64,000 bases of DNA. Source: Chaenocephalus aceratus. Its lineage: Eukaryota > Chordata > Actinopteri > Perciformes > Channichthyidae. Under the pieces are notes generated by a model. The model saw nothing but the letters and a program-made list of their open reading frames with translations, was not told the DNA's origin and searched no databases. Each line of letters opens with the position of its first letter. Position 1 is the stretch's first letter. The position numbers and the translations under genes were made by a program. Of this stretch, positions 1 through 11,448 are shown piece after piece. The stretch spans positions 8,054,788 through 8,118,787 of the forward strand of contig CM043793.1 of assembly GCA_023974075.1 (NCBI GenBank), written 5' to 3'.

Positions 1-1188
1 AGACCAAGGCACAGCCTCATTTCAGAAACTATTTACCACGACTTCTGTTTCTTCTGCAGAAGAAAAGCAAAATAACTCGACACAGTTGCACATATTTACA
101 CTGATATATTCCCTTCACATTTTGGTTCCATACGGGCAGATGAAGTGGCTTTGACATATTGGGACATAGCGTGATGTAAATCAAAATGGGTAAATAAGCT
201 GAATGGTAAATGAGAATAAAGTGATTATGTAAGAACACAAAGCACTCATCCCGGATATAAAACAGTTATTCAAAAAACAGGTCTGGGGTCAGCGTGGTCT
301 GACAGGTGGCTCAAGCCTGTTGGACAAGGCGGTCAGCCCTGGTCAAACTTGGCGTGTCGCAAGAACTTGGCTCTCCTCGGCTCCCCTGCTCCCCCAAAGC
401 AGCCTCATCTGGAAATCGGTCAGGAAGAGCTCCAGGACCTCCGCCTGACCCTGAAAACCTGCAATCAATCAAGAAGGGGTTACCATCAGTGGATCGACTG
501 CAGAGTTCACAATTTGATTTCAATAACTGATTTTCTTAGTTTATAAGTTTGAACCTTATTTAGAAAATAAATTACATTATTGTAATACTAAATTCAGGAG
601 AAACACAACTTGGAAACAGACATCTCACTCCTCTGGCTGTGCAAATAAAAAAACTAAACAAAAAAACAGTACCGAGACAAGTTGACTTCAATTTATTTTG
701 TCATCAGAGTTGACATAATTGTATTTATTACGTTAAAAGTGATATAATTCAGTTAAATAAAAAAGTATTAAAGGGGCTTTATTCTGCTCACTTTCAGGTT
801 CATATCAGTATGTAGTGTCTCTACTGGGACACGTCTCCATGCTTTAATGTTCAGAAAGCTCTTTAGTTTCTCATACTGCCTGTGCTGCAGCACCTCTTTT
901 CACCCTCTGTCTGAAACCAGAGCCCAGTCTGCTCTCATTGGTTAGCTGGCTAGCTCTGTTGTGATTGGCCAACCGCGTGTCATGTACATGTGTAAAAGTG
1001 CTAGCCAATAGAAATGTAACATAGTGATGTCACTATGTTGCATAAGGAAACTATATCTGTTTTGTTACTACCACCATTAGCGACCAAAGCTCAAAGTCTT
1101 CAAAGTATTTGCAAAATGTCTGCTATTCAGCAATGTCATGAATTCTTACAAGTGTTGATCAACAGCGCATCTCTCTCTACTCTCTCAC
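1..1188. other. sh2d3c intron, left edge, mostly featureless
   Basis: Bases 1-760 hold no exon or repeat that I can recognise. Bases 768-1050 are a truncated MITE copy (own entry). The final sh2d3c exon is not here. Confidence 0.5.
768..1050 (-). mobile_element. TTAA-flanked MITE family 1, truncated copy
   Basis: Begins TTAAAGGGGCTTTATTCTGC and runs inverted relative to the copy at 2018: the shared internal blocks CAGAGCCCAGTCTGCTC, GCTGCAGCACCTCTTTTCAC and CATGCTTTAATGTTC are on the opposite strand. TTAA at the terminus is the insertion target of piggyBac-like elements. Confidence 0.6.
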
Positions 1189-1395
1189 CTTGTAGTTTGC
1201 TCTCAGCGTTGGAGCGATAGATTCCCCCGAGCTGAGCGATGGTCCTTGCCGCCCCCAGGTGGAACATGACCACATCCACCCCGGCTTCCGCCACCTCCCA
1301 CGGCTCTGTCCCCTCACCCACCGCCATGCTCTTCTCCAGCAGAGAAAGGAGGGGTAGGACGTGGGGGAAGCTGGTGTTGGACAGCGGACAGCTTT
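1189..1395 (-). CDS. sh2d3c: sh2d3c C-terminal domain exon (PLSNTSFPHVLPLL), last one in the window
   Basis: Acceptor TGTCCTCCAG/AAAGCTG, donor CTACAAG/GTGAGA, 207 nt. It encodes ESCPLSNTSFPHVLPLLSLL, then EGTEPWEVAEAGVDVVMFHL and GAARTIAQLGGIYRSNAESK with LQG. It matches the SH2D3C segment before the final FQMRLLWGS exon, which is not in bases 1-1188 and must lie beyond the left edge. Confidence 0.92.
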
Positions 1396-1814
1396 CTGGA
1401 GGACAGACATATACAGAGTTAACATTGCAAAAATCAGGCCACACAAAAACTTTGCTGAAAAAAACTAGACTTTGGATTTTACGGCTGTATCAAATGTGTA
1501 TGCGCATGTGTATTGACAAACATTGGGAAACAAGATCATATTACTGCTGTATTAGCTGCACTGCACATGCTCCTTATAAAATACAGAATACAATTTCAAT
1601 CTCTTCTCTTAGCCTTCAACGCCCTTAATGGTTTCCTTTTTGATACAGCATATCGTTTGGGCTGGCTCAGGCTTACCTTCAACCAGCCCCTAGTAATGCT
1701 GTACACACTGTAAAGCCAGATCAGACACATTTGTAATTTGTGACATTTGGGTACATAAATCATATTTCAATGATTGAATAATAGAACGTGTTTTTTGTTA
1801 AATGGGACCCCTAC

Positions 1815-1926
1815 CTCTCCCATCATTCAGACTCTTCATAAAGGGCCTTAGAGTTTTCTCGTAGAGAATAGCGCCCTCTGTGTGTCGCTGCCGTAACACC
1901 GTCCAGGTCTGCTCCAGACGGCACAC
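1815..1926 (-). CDS. sh2d3c: sh2d3c C-terminal domain exon (LEQTWTVLRQRHTEGAILYEK)
   Basis: Acceptor GTCTCTCAG/GTGTGC, donor GGGAGAG/GTAGGG, 112 nt. It encodes VCRLEQTWTVLRQRHTEGA then ILYEKTLRPFMKSLNDGR, matching the RLEQTW..LRQRHTEGAILYEKKLKPF segment of SH2D3C. It exits in phase 1. Confidence 0.92.
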
Positions 1927-2017
1927 CTGAGAGACAGAATAACGCCTCCATTAAAACCTGCTATCAGTGCATGCAGGGGAACCACAGATTCAAACTGAGG
2001 ACTGAGAAGTATCAAAC

Positions 2018-2455
2018 TTAAAGGGGCCCTATTGTGCTTTTGGGGGGTTTCATCTTTCCTGGTTTGGTCTGCATTTCCCAAAGTTCACACCAGAGGGAGT
2101 TTCTCTCCCACACACTCTCCCCCTGCCTGAACAGGTGGATTGTAGTCCTTTGTTTACTTTGGTAACATAATGACATAACCAGTTAACACTTGTGCTTCTA
2201 TTGGCTAGCACTCCAACACATTGTACGTGAGGGGCGGGACATATCAAAGCTGTTGATCACTCACAACAGAGCCGGCCAGCTAACCAATCAGAGCAGACTG
2301 GGCTCTGGTTTCAGACAGAGGGTGAAAAGAGGTGCTGCAGCACAGGCAGTAAGAGAAAAATAAAGAGCTTTTTGAACATGAGAGCATGGAGACATGTCCC
2401 AGTAGAGACACAATATACAAATATTAAACCTGCAAATGAGCAAAATAGTACTATA
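2018..2455 (+). mobile_element. TTAA MITE family 1 copy
   Basis: The left end TTAAAGGGGCCCTATTGTGC is well preserved; the right end (AATGAGCAAAATAG) is degraded. It shares the GGGCTCTGGTTTCAGACAG and GCTGCAGCACAGGCAG blocks with the copies at 768, 2948 and 25959. Confidence 0.7.
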
Positions 2456-2779
2456 CTAGTGACATTTTCTGGATTGTCTGTGACAATCCAGAAATATTCT
2501 CTATGTTCCTTTCCTCTCAAGTAGTAGTAGTAGTCAAAATAATTCAAATGTTTGCCTTATTAAACTCTAAAAAGGTTTAACTGAAAATTAAAAATGAGGT
2601 TGATTGACCATGAATGCCAAGAAGATAAATACAACTTGTGGCAAAGTTGTATTTGTGAAACTATAGTCTGTTACTCTTCTAACAGCTATTTTTACACTCC
2701 ACCACACCACCAAATGACTCCATGGTTACCGTGCTAATCTCAAATCTGTATGTCCTATATATATTGTGCACTGTTGGAG

Positions 2780-2870
2780 GAGCCTGTGACCTGAGTACTT
2801 CATTATCTACACTGTAGCTAATGTGCAAATGACAATAAAGCCTTGAAACTTGAAACTATTTGCTTGTGTA
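2780..2870 (+). repeat. LINE 3' tail
   Basis: Ends CAATAAAGCCTTGAAACTTG followed by a short AAACTT duplication, a form typical of short fish LINE 3' ends. Confidence 0.45.
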
Positions 2871-2947
2871 CCAACCATTTTTTTCAAATGGTATTGTCGT
2901 TTTTGCCCACCAGGGAATATGTGTTCTGTTCCGTGAGCTATAGTGAG

Positions 2948-3201
2948 CTATAATGCTTTTTGGGGGTTTCCCTCTCCTGTAGTGTGTTATATAGGTTTTT
3001 GTGCATGTTAATGGTCTGCAAAGGCTAAAATCCCAAAGTTCCCGAAGCTCTGGTTTCAGACAGAGGGTGAAATGAAGAGCTGCAGCACAGGCAGTATGAG
3101 AAAAATAAAGAGAAAATGAACATTAAAGCATGGAAACATGTCACAGTAGAGACACTAAATACAAATATGAACCTGTAAAGGAGCATATTAGGGACCCTTA
3201 A
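2948..3201 (+). mobile_element. TTAA MITE family 1, internally deleted copy
   Basis: Same internal blocks as the 2018 and 25959 copies (TTTGGGGGTTTCCCTCTCC, CTGTAGTGTGTTATATAG, GCTGCAGCACAGGCAG) and a right end ATTAGGGACCCTTAA. Confidence 0.65.
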
Positions 3202-3255
3202 GAAATATTGCTAAGTATAATGTACTCCACTGCGCTTTATGCTTAACAACGGCCC

Positions 3256-3638
3256 TTAAAGGTGGGGTAGGTCATTTTGGAGAAACCAGCTCGAGTGCGC
3301 TAGAATTTGAAAATACACAACCGGAGAAAATCTGCTGCCACTTCCTTACAGAGCCCCTCCTCCAACACACACGAACGCGCACATGACCAATGAGGGCACG
3401 CGATAAGTTTGTGCCCCGATGGAAGGCTGACAGGCAGGTAGGCCATCCAGTTACTTTAGCCGGGCCGGCTCAGATGATTGGTCGTGCTTTTTACAGCGCC
3501 ACGGCTTCCACAGATGACATTTTTTAATGTATTTATTGTCAAAGCATTTAATATATTCATTGCTATCGGGACGTTAAGAGCATTCCATGGAATATAACAA
3601 AAAGTGTTTCTGAAGTGAATTACATACCCCACCTTTAA
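3256..3638 (+). mobile_element. Complete TTAA-flanked MITE, second family (AGGTGGGGTA termini)
   Basis: TTAA at 3256-3259 and 3635-3638 bound a 375-bp element with terminal inverted repeats (TIRs) AGGTGGGGTA and TACCCCACCT. No coding capacity. The form fits a non-autonomous piggyBac-like element. Confidence 0.8.
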
Positions 3639-3728
3639 CAGTTGCAAATCACTAACTTACAGCCTCTGATGGCTAATTGCTTGAATTGTTTTCCAGGTGA
3701 CTATCTAGGTTATATGATGTGTGTTTAC

Positions 3729-3900
3729 CTGCGGCAGCTCTAAAGCTCTCATGACGGCAGTGAAGCCAAACATGTTGCCCATGGTGCTCTTGAGCTCCGC
3801 TGCTATTTGGATGATTTTATGCAGCAGGCCCGCCCTCTCCTCAGTCGTCCCTGTGCAGCCCAACACATCCACAGCCAACATGATGGACATGGTTTGCAAC
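3729..3900 (-). CDS. sh2d3c: sh2d3c C-terminal domain exon (TMSIMLAVDVLGCTG)
   Basis: A 172-nt exon after CTGTCTGCAG, donor CTGCCGCAG/GTAAAC. It encodes LQTMSIMLAVDVLGCTG followed by TEERAGLLHKIIQIAAEL and MGNMFGFTAVMRALELPQ, closely matching the Cdc25-like domain of SH2D3C (TMSIMLAVDILGCTG, AALLHKTIQLAAEL). Phases fit both neighbours. Confidence 0.92.
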
Positions 3901-4266
3901 CTGCAGACAGGGGAGTTTCTAACATTTAGTGAACATCACATTAATATGGTCACATCACCAAAATTTCACCAGGGAGGAGCATCACACACAATCATACATT
4001 GCTTTGGGAGGTAAATATAGAGGTGGATGAAGTACTACTTTTGTCTTCAAATACTCTATAACAAGTAAAGTCATGAATGCAAAGTAAAGATACAGAAGTA
4101 TTATCAGCTTAATGTATCGAATATCGAATACTGGGCCAATTTGAGATAGTTGGTAGAAATAGTAGGACAGTACTGCATAATGTCCTAAAAGCATACCACG
4201 ATGAGTGTTAAATACATTTGGTGGTTAAATACATCACTTGCCTGCAAAATGCAGTGAAGTACACTT

Positions 4267-6882
4267 TTAAAGGTCCCTATTATACTGTTTTTCATCAATA
4301 TATTATAGGTCTCAGATAAATACAAACATGCCTCTGAAGTGCTTGGCTCGTAATACCAAACAGATCATTGCAGCATTACCCATAATCCCCTCTGTTTCAG
4401 CCCTGATTCAAAGTGCTGATTCTCTGTCTGTTACTTTAGATGAAGATAAGGAGCCCCTCCCCACGCCCCTCTGGAGATATTTGGTTATAAAGAACTCAAT
4501 GGAGCTCTAGAGGAGATTCAGGTGATAAGGGGGGGGGGGGGGGGGGGTTACCTTGGTTGGTGATTGGCTAATGGTTACACAAGACAACACATCGTTATGA
4601 CATCATAAAGTGGCCAAAATCTGAACAGCTCATTTTCAGACAGGTTTTTATAGAAATGGATCAAAAAGAGAGAGAATCTTTGTTCCTGAAACTTTCAGAG
4701 TCTCTTTCCACAGAGGGGACACATGTTGATGTAGAAGAGACATGGAGAAGAGGGGACACATGTTGATGTAGAAGAGACGTGAAGAAGAGGGGACACATGT
4801 TGATGTAGAAGAGACATGAAGAAGAGGGGACACATGTTGATATAGAAGAGACATGAAGAAGAGGGGACACATGTTGATGTAGAAGAGACATGAAGAAGAG
4901 GGGACACATGTTGATGTAGAAGAGACATGGAAGAGGGGACACATGTTGATGTAGAAGAGACGTGAAGAAGAGGGGACACATGTTGATGTAGAAGAGACAT
5001 GAAGAAGAGGGGACACATGTTGATATAGAAGAGACATGAAGAAGAGGGGACACATGTTGATGTAGAAGAGACATGAAGAAGAGGGGACACATGTTGATGT
5101 AGAAGAGACATGAGAAGAGGGGACACATGTTGATGTAGAAGAGACATGAAGAAGAGGGGACACATGTTGATGTAGAAGACATGAAGAAGAGGGGACACAT
5201 GTTGATGTAGAAGAGACATGAAGAAGAGGGGACACATGTTGATGTAGAAGAGACATGAAGAAGAGGGGACACGTGTTGATGTAGAAGAGACATGAAGAAG
5301 AGGGGACACGTGTTGATGTAGAAGAGACATGAAGAAGAGGGGACACGTGTTGATGTAGAAGAGACATGAAGAAGAGGGGACACGTGTTGATGTAGAAGAG
5401 ACATGAAGAAGAGGGGACACATGTTGATGTAGAAGAGACATGAAGAAGAGGGGACACGTGTTGATGTAGAAGAGACAGGGAGAAGAGGGGACACGTGTTG
5501 ATGTAGAAGAGACATGAAGAAGAGGGGACACGTGTTGATGTAGAAGAGACATGAAGAAGAGGGGACACATGTTGATGTAGAAGAGACACATGAAGAAGAG
5601 GGGACACGTGTTGATGTAGAAGAGACATGAAGAAGAGGGGACACGTGTTGATGTAGAAGAGACATGAAGAAGAGGGGACACGTGTTGATGTAGAAGAGAC
5701 ATGGAGAAGAGGGGACACATGTTGATGTAGAAGAGACACATGAAGAAGAGGGGACACGTGTTGATGTAGAAGAGACATGAAGAAGAGGGGACACGTGTTG
5801 ATGTAGAAGAGACATGAAGAAGAGGGGACACATGTTGATGTAGAAGAGACATGAAGAAGAGGGGACACGTGTTGATGTAGCAGAGACAGGGAGAAGAGGG
5901 GACACGTGTTGATGTAGAAGAGACATGAAGAAGAGGGGACACGTGTTGATGTAGAAGAGACATGAAGAAGAGGGGACACATGTTGATGTAGAAGAGACAT
6001 GAAGAAGAGGGGACACGTGTTGATGTAGAAGAGACATGAAGAAGAGGGGACACGTGTTGATGTAGAAGAGACATGGAGAAGAGGGGACACGTGTTGATGT
6101 AGAAGAGACATGAAGAAGAGGGGACACGTGTTGATGTAGAAGAGACATGAAGAAGAGGGGACACGTGTTGATGTAGAAGAGACATGAAGAAGAGGGGACA
6201 CATGTTGATGTAGAAGAGACATGGAAGAGGGGACACATGTTGATGTAGAAGAGACGTGAAGAAGAGGGGACACATGTTGATGTAGAAGAGACATGAAGAA
6301 GAGGGGACACATGTTGATGTAGAAGAGACACATGAAGAAGAGGGGACACGTTGATGTAGAGAGACATGAAGAAGAGGGGACACGTGTTGATGTAGAAGAG
6401 ACATGAAGAAGAGGGGACACATGTTGATGTCGAAGAGACATGAAGAAGAGGGGACACGTGTTGATGTAGCAGAGACAGGGAGAGAAGGGGACACGTGTTG
6501 ATGTAGAAGAGACATGAAGAAGAGGGGACACATGTTGATGTAGAAGAGACATGAAGAAGAGGGGACACGTGTTGATGTAGAAGAGACATGAAGAAGAGGG
6601 GACATGTGTTGATGTAGAAGAGACATGAAGAAGAGGGGACACATGTTGATGTAGAAGAGACATGAAGAAGAGGGGACACATGTTGATGTAGAAGAGACAT
6701 GAAGAAGAGGGGACACATGTTGATGTAGAAGAGACATGAAGAAGAGGGGACACATGTTGATGTAGAAGAGACATGAAGAAGAGGGGACACATGTTGATGT
6801 AGAAGAGACATGAAGAAGAGGGGACACATGTTGATGTAGAAGAGACATGAAACGTGGATTTGGCATAATAGGTGACATTTAA
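4267..6882 (+). mobile_element. TTAA MITE (AGGTCCCTATTATAC termini) carrying an expanded minisatellite
   Basis: The left end TTAAAGGTCCCTATTATAC is at 4267 and the matching right end GCATAATAGGTGACATTTAA ends at 6882. Bases 4267-4710 and 6852-6882 are element sequence; everything between is the 37-bp array. An 18-G run lies near 4531-4548. Confidence 0.65.
4713..6851 (-). repeat. 37-bp minisatellite, about 58 copies
   Basis: The plus-strand unit contains GAGGGGACACATGTTGATG followed by TAGAAGAGACATGAAGAA. Variant units (CACGTG for CACATG, GATATAG, GTAGCAG, ACATGGAAGAGG, ACACATGAAG) recur at several places. The GATATAG variant recurs 183 bp apart (4841 and 5024), which is five units less 2 bp, showing multi-unit duplication. 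All three minus frames are open throughout because a 37-mer without stops cycles through every frame, so the long Cys/Pro/Leu-rich open frames here are not genes. In sh2d3c transcripts the intron strand is pyrimidine-rich (CCCCTCTTCTTC). Confidence 0.95.
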
Positions 6883-7355
6883 AGAAGATTAAAAGATAAA
6901 GACCAAGTATGTCGAAATAACGCTAAAGTATGGTTCTTGGGCAAACGGTGGTTTACCTTCCACTATTCCACCATATAATTAAGGCTATACATTGTTGGTT
7001 TAACAAATAAGTCAATTGGAAAAAGTTTGGGCACAATAATGTTACAGGCTGACACATAAGTCGAACATTGCCGCACTTCCTGGGGGCTTGACTTCCACAG
7101 AGTAGTGGCCTTCCACATATCCAATGTACTGAAGGCCATGCTTGGGAAGGGTGCCCCAAAGGGTGTTCAGTTGGTTGCAATCTGAAATCTCCCCACTAGA
7201 TGCCACTATGTCTTGTACAAGTGACTTTTAATGAATGTTTACAGGCTCTTACTATACTTGGTAATAGTATAGTGTATCCTCTGCTGGACCCAAGTACTTG
7301 TTGGAAGAGGTTGACTGGAGGAAGAAGGGTCCAGGATGTATGAATCCTTACTCAC

Positions 7356-7471
7356 CTCTCCAATAGATCCAGCCTCATCTGTTGGCCATGTGGCAACGTT
7401 AGAAACTCCATCCCTGAACTAACTCCCATCATCCTTTGCACCTCTGGAGTCACCTCCAGAATTCTTGCTAC
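7356..7471 (-). CDS. sh2d3c: sh2d3c C-terminal domain exon (VARILEVTPEVQ...LPHGQQ)
   Basis: A 116-nt exon after TTTTCGCAG, donor GGAGAG/GTGAGT. It encodes VARILEVTPEVQRMMGV and SGMEFLTLPHGQQMRLDLLE, corresponding to the VARILGVTKEMQ and LLTLPHG regions of SH2D3C. It exits in phase 2 (AG), and the codon completes with the G of the next exon. The upstream intron is only 156 bp. Confidence 0.9.
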
Positions 7472-7627
7472 CTGCGAAAACACAGACAAATGTACAGACT
7501 CCTATGAAGGTCACTGTTGGTTGGTGATTTATCTGAGCATCATGTAAAACAGCTGCCTTCAACTCTTTTCACATTAAAATAGCAATGTTAGCCACTGTTG
7601 AACTAAAGTATTGATTTCCATCAGTAC

Positions 7628-8093
7628 CATGCAGTCAGCCTTGGTGATATGTTTGGCCGCTGTCCTGGGGTCGACCTCCGACAGCAGCTCCTTCACCCTC
7701 CGCAGGATGCCCACCTCCAAAGGCTTATTCTCCTTAGGCATCAGTGGCGACTGGTACCTGTTCGGTTTAAAAGAAGATACCGTCTCCACCGATGGCGAGA
7801 AGTAAAAGCCCCTGTCCTCGGCCCTCAGTGGATCAATGCCCAATGACCCTTCCTCCACCCGCAGCCTCTCCACGTAGCTCTGGGGCCGGGGTACAGCTCG
7901 GTGTAGCAGCTTCCATCTTCATCAGTAGACAGGGGGTCCAGGTTCAGGTGAGGTTGGGATCTGTCATTACACGGTGTGTTCAGGGTGCTGTTGGGAGAAA
8001 GCAGGGTTCCGGCAGTCTCAGAGCCTCTGGAGAGGGACGGGGGTGACACCATGCTGGCTGCCCGGCTACTGCCAGGACTTCTAGTCTGTGGGG
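7628..8093 (-). CDS. sh2d3c: sh2d3c linker and start of Cas-binding/GEF-like domain exon, with one apparent 1-nt deletion
   Basis: Acceptor TCTATCTCCAG/CCCCACAG, donor GACTGCATG/GTACTG. The first part is Ser/Pro-rich linker (PQTRSPGSSRAASMVSPPSL) with a YTELYPGP tyrosine motif. The second part has SYVERL, ETVSSFKPNRYQSPL, NKPLEVGILRRVKELLSEVD and HITKADCM, typical of the start of the NSP C-terminal domain. The two parts are in different frames. The break lies near 7882-7891 (minus strand CCCCGGCCCC), and one additional C there restores the frame, giving 155 codons plus the split codon and the phase-0 exit the next exon requires. The donor context (GTACTG) is weaker than the others. Confidence 0.85.
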
Positions 8094-8288
8094 CTGGAGA
8101 TAGAAGAAGAAGAAGAGAGGAAAAGGAGGAATGATTATGAACTTGTACCAATGTGTGTGAGTCCAATGTTCAGCCTATCAAATGATAAGGTATCAGCAAG
8201 TTTAATAGGAAAGGAAAAGTCAATTGGTTCTTATTTAAAAAGGTGCAATATGTTGATCTGAGCCACCTGTTCCAAAACAACATGAACA

Positions 8289-9036
8289 TTAAAGGTCCCA
8301 TGACATGCTTTTCCAGTTATCACCCGTCCCCTTGTGTTATGAAGGTTGTTCTGCATGTAAACGCTCTGCAGAGTCACAAACCCTCAAAGTGCACCCTGTA
8401 GCGAGTAAAACTCTAACACAGAGAAGACCTGTCTGCTGCCCCAGAACGCCTCGTTGGACATTTTTATTTTTCTTCCTGGGTACAGTGACGTGCCCATACC
8501 CAAATGGACCAATCCATGGAGCCGTTACGTGACCAATCCGCGGACTTCCTCACACACACTCAATCTTTTCTCAGCTGCAGCTCCGCCCAATCAATGTTTA
8601 TTTATATAGTCCAATATCACACATGTTCCATTTGTCTCAGTGGACTTCACAGTGTGTAACAGAATATAGTGTGACAATACGACACCCTCTGTCCTTAGAC
8701 CCTCACATCTACCGATTTCTCTCCTGAGACGGCGGGACGCGGCTGAGGCTGGGAGTTTGTGTGTGCGCACACACAAACTCGCAGGCCAGGCTGCGGGTGT
8801 GTGTGTGTTTTTCGGGCTGGGTTTCGCTGTCTCACAGACGGCCACTGGGCTCACAGGGAGGGGGGGGGGCAGGAGCTCCAACAAGCCGTTTAGCACAGAG
8901 AGTGAATACACACTATACAGAGATGCTGTGAGAAAACCAATGTGAGTTTGGAACATTGAAAAATGTAAATCTATTCTAGTAGAGCTCAGCAATGGAATTA
9001 TGATCAGTAGAAATGGCCATGACATGGGACCTTTAG
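8289..9036 (+). mobile_element. MITE with AAGGTCCCATGACATG / CATGACATGGGACCTT termini
   Basis: Inverted termini at 8291 and 9033; TTAA on the left and TTAG on the right (one mutated base). Bases 8585-8712 inside resemble a widespread fish repeat (AATATCACACATGTTCC, CCTCTGTCCTTAGACCCTC). The poor G-run at 8861-8869 is simple sequence. Confidence 0.65.
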
Positions 9037-9704
9037 CATTTCACTTCTTCAATTGGGTCCATATAACATCAATCAAAGTGATCTGTTATTTTAATGCTTT
9101 TGAATAAGTTACAGGAGGGAAATAATTAAGAAAAGCTGTGAGTTAAATGAGGCACCACCAGTAACCTAGTCGTTACTCTAGAGAGAGTCAGAAGGAATGT
9201 TAGTGACGTTTTTTAACATTATTAATACTATTTAATCAAATGTTTAGCTGGCTAACTTCAAATGAACCCAGTGTTAGCTTGAGCCTACACTTTCGAATCA
9301 TTGATAGTGTACACTCCAGGCTGTCATGGCTCATCACTATCCTCTATGACGTTATCATCCTCACTGATGAGCAAGGGGCACCACTCTTTGTTTCATGCAT
9401 TTGTTTCATGTAGAACTAGAAAGCTCTTTTTCTTCAAACAACAATCATTTTAGTGTCGAGTGTCAGCTTTAAATGAAGCTGCATTGTAGTTCACATTTAG
9501 TCCAGGGTAAAGTTTAAAGTCAACAAACAAGGTTATTGTTGTGCGTAGACGGCTCTGCTAAGAGTGTTCCCTAGTTTAGGTTTCATGTTATGTGTTTAGA
9601 TAGGTTCCTGTTTTATTTTGATAGTCTTGTCTGCCCTCATGTGTCGAAAGTACGTTTCCTGCCTTGTCTGTTTTCCCACGGTTGTGATTATCATTGTCTT
9701 CACC

Positions 9705-10741
9705 TGGGGGGTATACTGCGAAGCAGGATTTTCGCTTAGCCGGCTAAATTCAGGGAAAACTCCGGCTTTCCGGTCATCCGAAGCTGGTTCTCTTGTTAGC
9801 GGGTAGATCTCCATGGTAATATATGCTAAGCAGCTAACCTGGTCGGGACCAGGTTAGGTTGCAGGCTAAGAGCTCAACTCAGTGAAAGCACTGCCTGCTG
9901 ACCAATCAGAGCTCAGTGTGCGGAGTTTAAAGCGATCAAGTCATATTACAGGAGGAAAGGAAATACAGAAAAGCTGCCGTTGCAGGAAAGACGGCCGGCA
10001 AAATCACCGACTGTGTGAACGTGAACATTAATAGAATATCACCTCCATCTTCAGAGCAATCTGACTATTATAACATTAGCGTTAAGAAAGCTTACTTAAA
10101 TATCTGCCACAACATAAGTAACCGGATCAGAGTACATTAAGTACAGTCCGCGGCATATCACTTCATAATGTATCATATATCTCCTTATCTGAGTCAGCTG
10201 AGCCGATCTGGCCGTGCAACACTCACAGTGTCACATACTGTATGCAGAAAGTATTATTTTAAGCAACACATTAAGTTGACGAAACACTCGAGACAAATGT
10301 AATTAAAGTCAGATCGTGTTTTAGACGGGCAGTGATATCATAAACCTGTTAATGTACGCATTCAAACCACTTTTTCTTTGCCACTGTATTCACCTTGCAG
10401 GTGCCAGCTCTGTGGCTTTGATCCTGGATCAAGTGTTTAAGTCATGGATGTTTAAAGTTTAACTTCTTCATTTTTGACTAGTATTAAAGTTCACTTTTCA
10501 TTCAGGAGTATGACGCTGCGCTTCCGCTTCTCCATGTTTGTGATTGGTCGAATGCTCCAAATACCACCCCTTTCATGTGAACGCGCACCTAACTAGATAG
10601 GACACGGCTGGCTTGAGCGATCCACTTGATAACCAGCGTCGTAGTACCGCTTAGCGAGAGCGCGTATGTTTTGGATTAGGCCAACCGGCTAACTCAAACA
10701 TATCCAGGTTAGGTTGAACCAGCTTCGTAGCATAGGCCCCT
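9705..10741 (+). mobile_element. About 1-kb non-autonomous DNA element (TATACTGCGAAGCAGGATTT)
   Basis: Left end GGGGTATACTGCGAAGCAGG; right end CCAGCTTCGTAGCATAGGCCCC is its approximate inverted repeat. Related to the nested copies at 62031-62960 over most of the length (CCGTTGCAGGAAAGACGGCC, CATCACTTCATAATGTATC blocks). No transposase frame. Confidence 0.7.
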
Positions 10742-10950
10742 GGTGTTGTCTGTCTAGTTCTCGTCTTCCCCTGTCTCGTTGCCAGATTGTCTTGTGTGTT
10801 GCAAGCCTTCCAGGTAAGATCCTTTTGTCATTGTCCATAGAGTTAGATTAGTGTATCAGTAGTGTAGGAGCCAATTAACTGTGGGTATAAAGGTAGGAAC
10901 CTGTGTGTGTTGGAGCGAGGTTCCGCCGGAAGGCCCATACAGTGTTTGAC

Positions 10951-11126
10951 CACACACACAACCACAACACACACACACCACACCACACACACACACACAC
11001 ACACACACACACCACCACCACACACACCCACACACACACACACAACACACACACACACACACACACAACACACACACACACCCACACCACACACACACAC
11101 ACACACACACACACACCACACACACG
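10951..11126 (+). repeat. (CA)n microsatellite
   Basis: Interrupted CA tract of about 175 bp with ACC and AAC variants. Apparent His/Thr or Cys/Val open frames are repeat artefacts. Confidence 0.95.
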
Positions 11127-11448
11127 GGATTACAAGCAAAGGTATTGTGTAAACGGTAATATCGTGGTGGATATGGAAAGAAGCAAGTAAATGGAAACCA
11201 GTCAAATGGAAATAAATGGACTGTTTCAAACTTTGTTTCTGACCTTTATTCGGCAGCAAACTTGTGTGCGTCAATTACACCCACCAAGCGGATCCTCAGA
11301 GGCTTAAAGCGTTGGCTTAGCCTCTACAATAGTTTTTGTTTTGTTGCTTTATGTATTCAGTGTGTTGACCCGTCTAATTAAAACACTTTATTTTGATACT
11401 TTGTTTGTCTCTGCATCGTGCATTTGATTCCACGCCCTTTACAGCCCT

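Noticed and set aside
4713..6851. CRISPR-like regular array
   Set aside because: Repeats are contiguous with no unique spacers, and the genome is a vertebrate's.
4648..6878. Three overlapping open frames of more than 700 codons on the minus strand
   Set aside because: They are the 37-bp minisatellite read in three frames; a repeat whose length is not a multiple of three and that contains no stop is open in every frame.
10843..11274. Cys/Val and His/Thr open frames over CA/GT tracts (also at 20435-20773, 27799-28239 and 28469-28790)
   Set aside because: Microsatellite translation artefacts.
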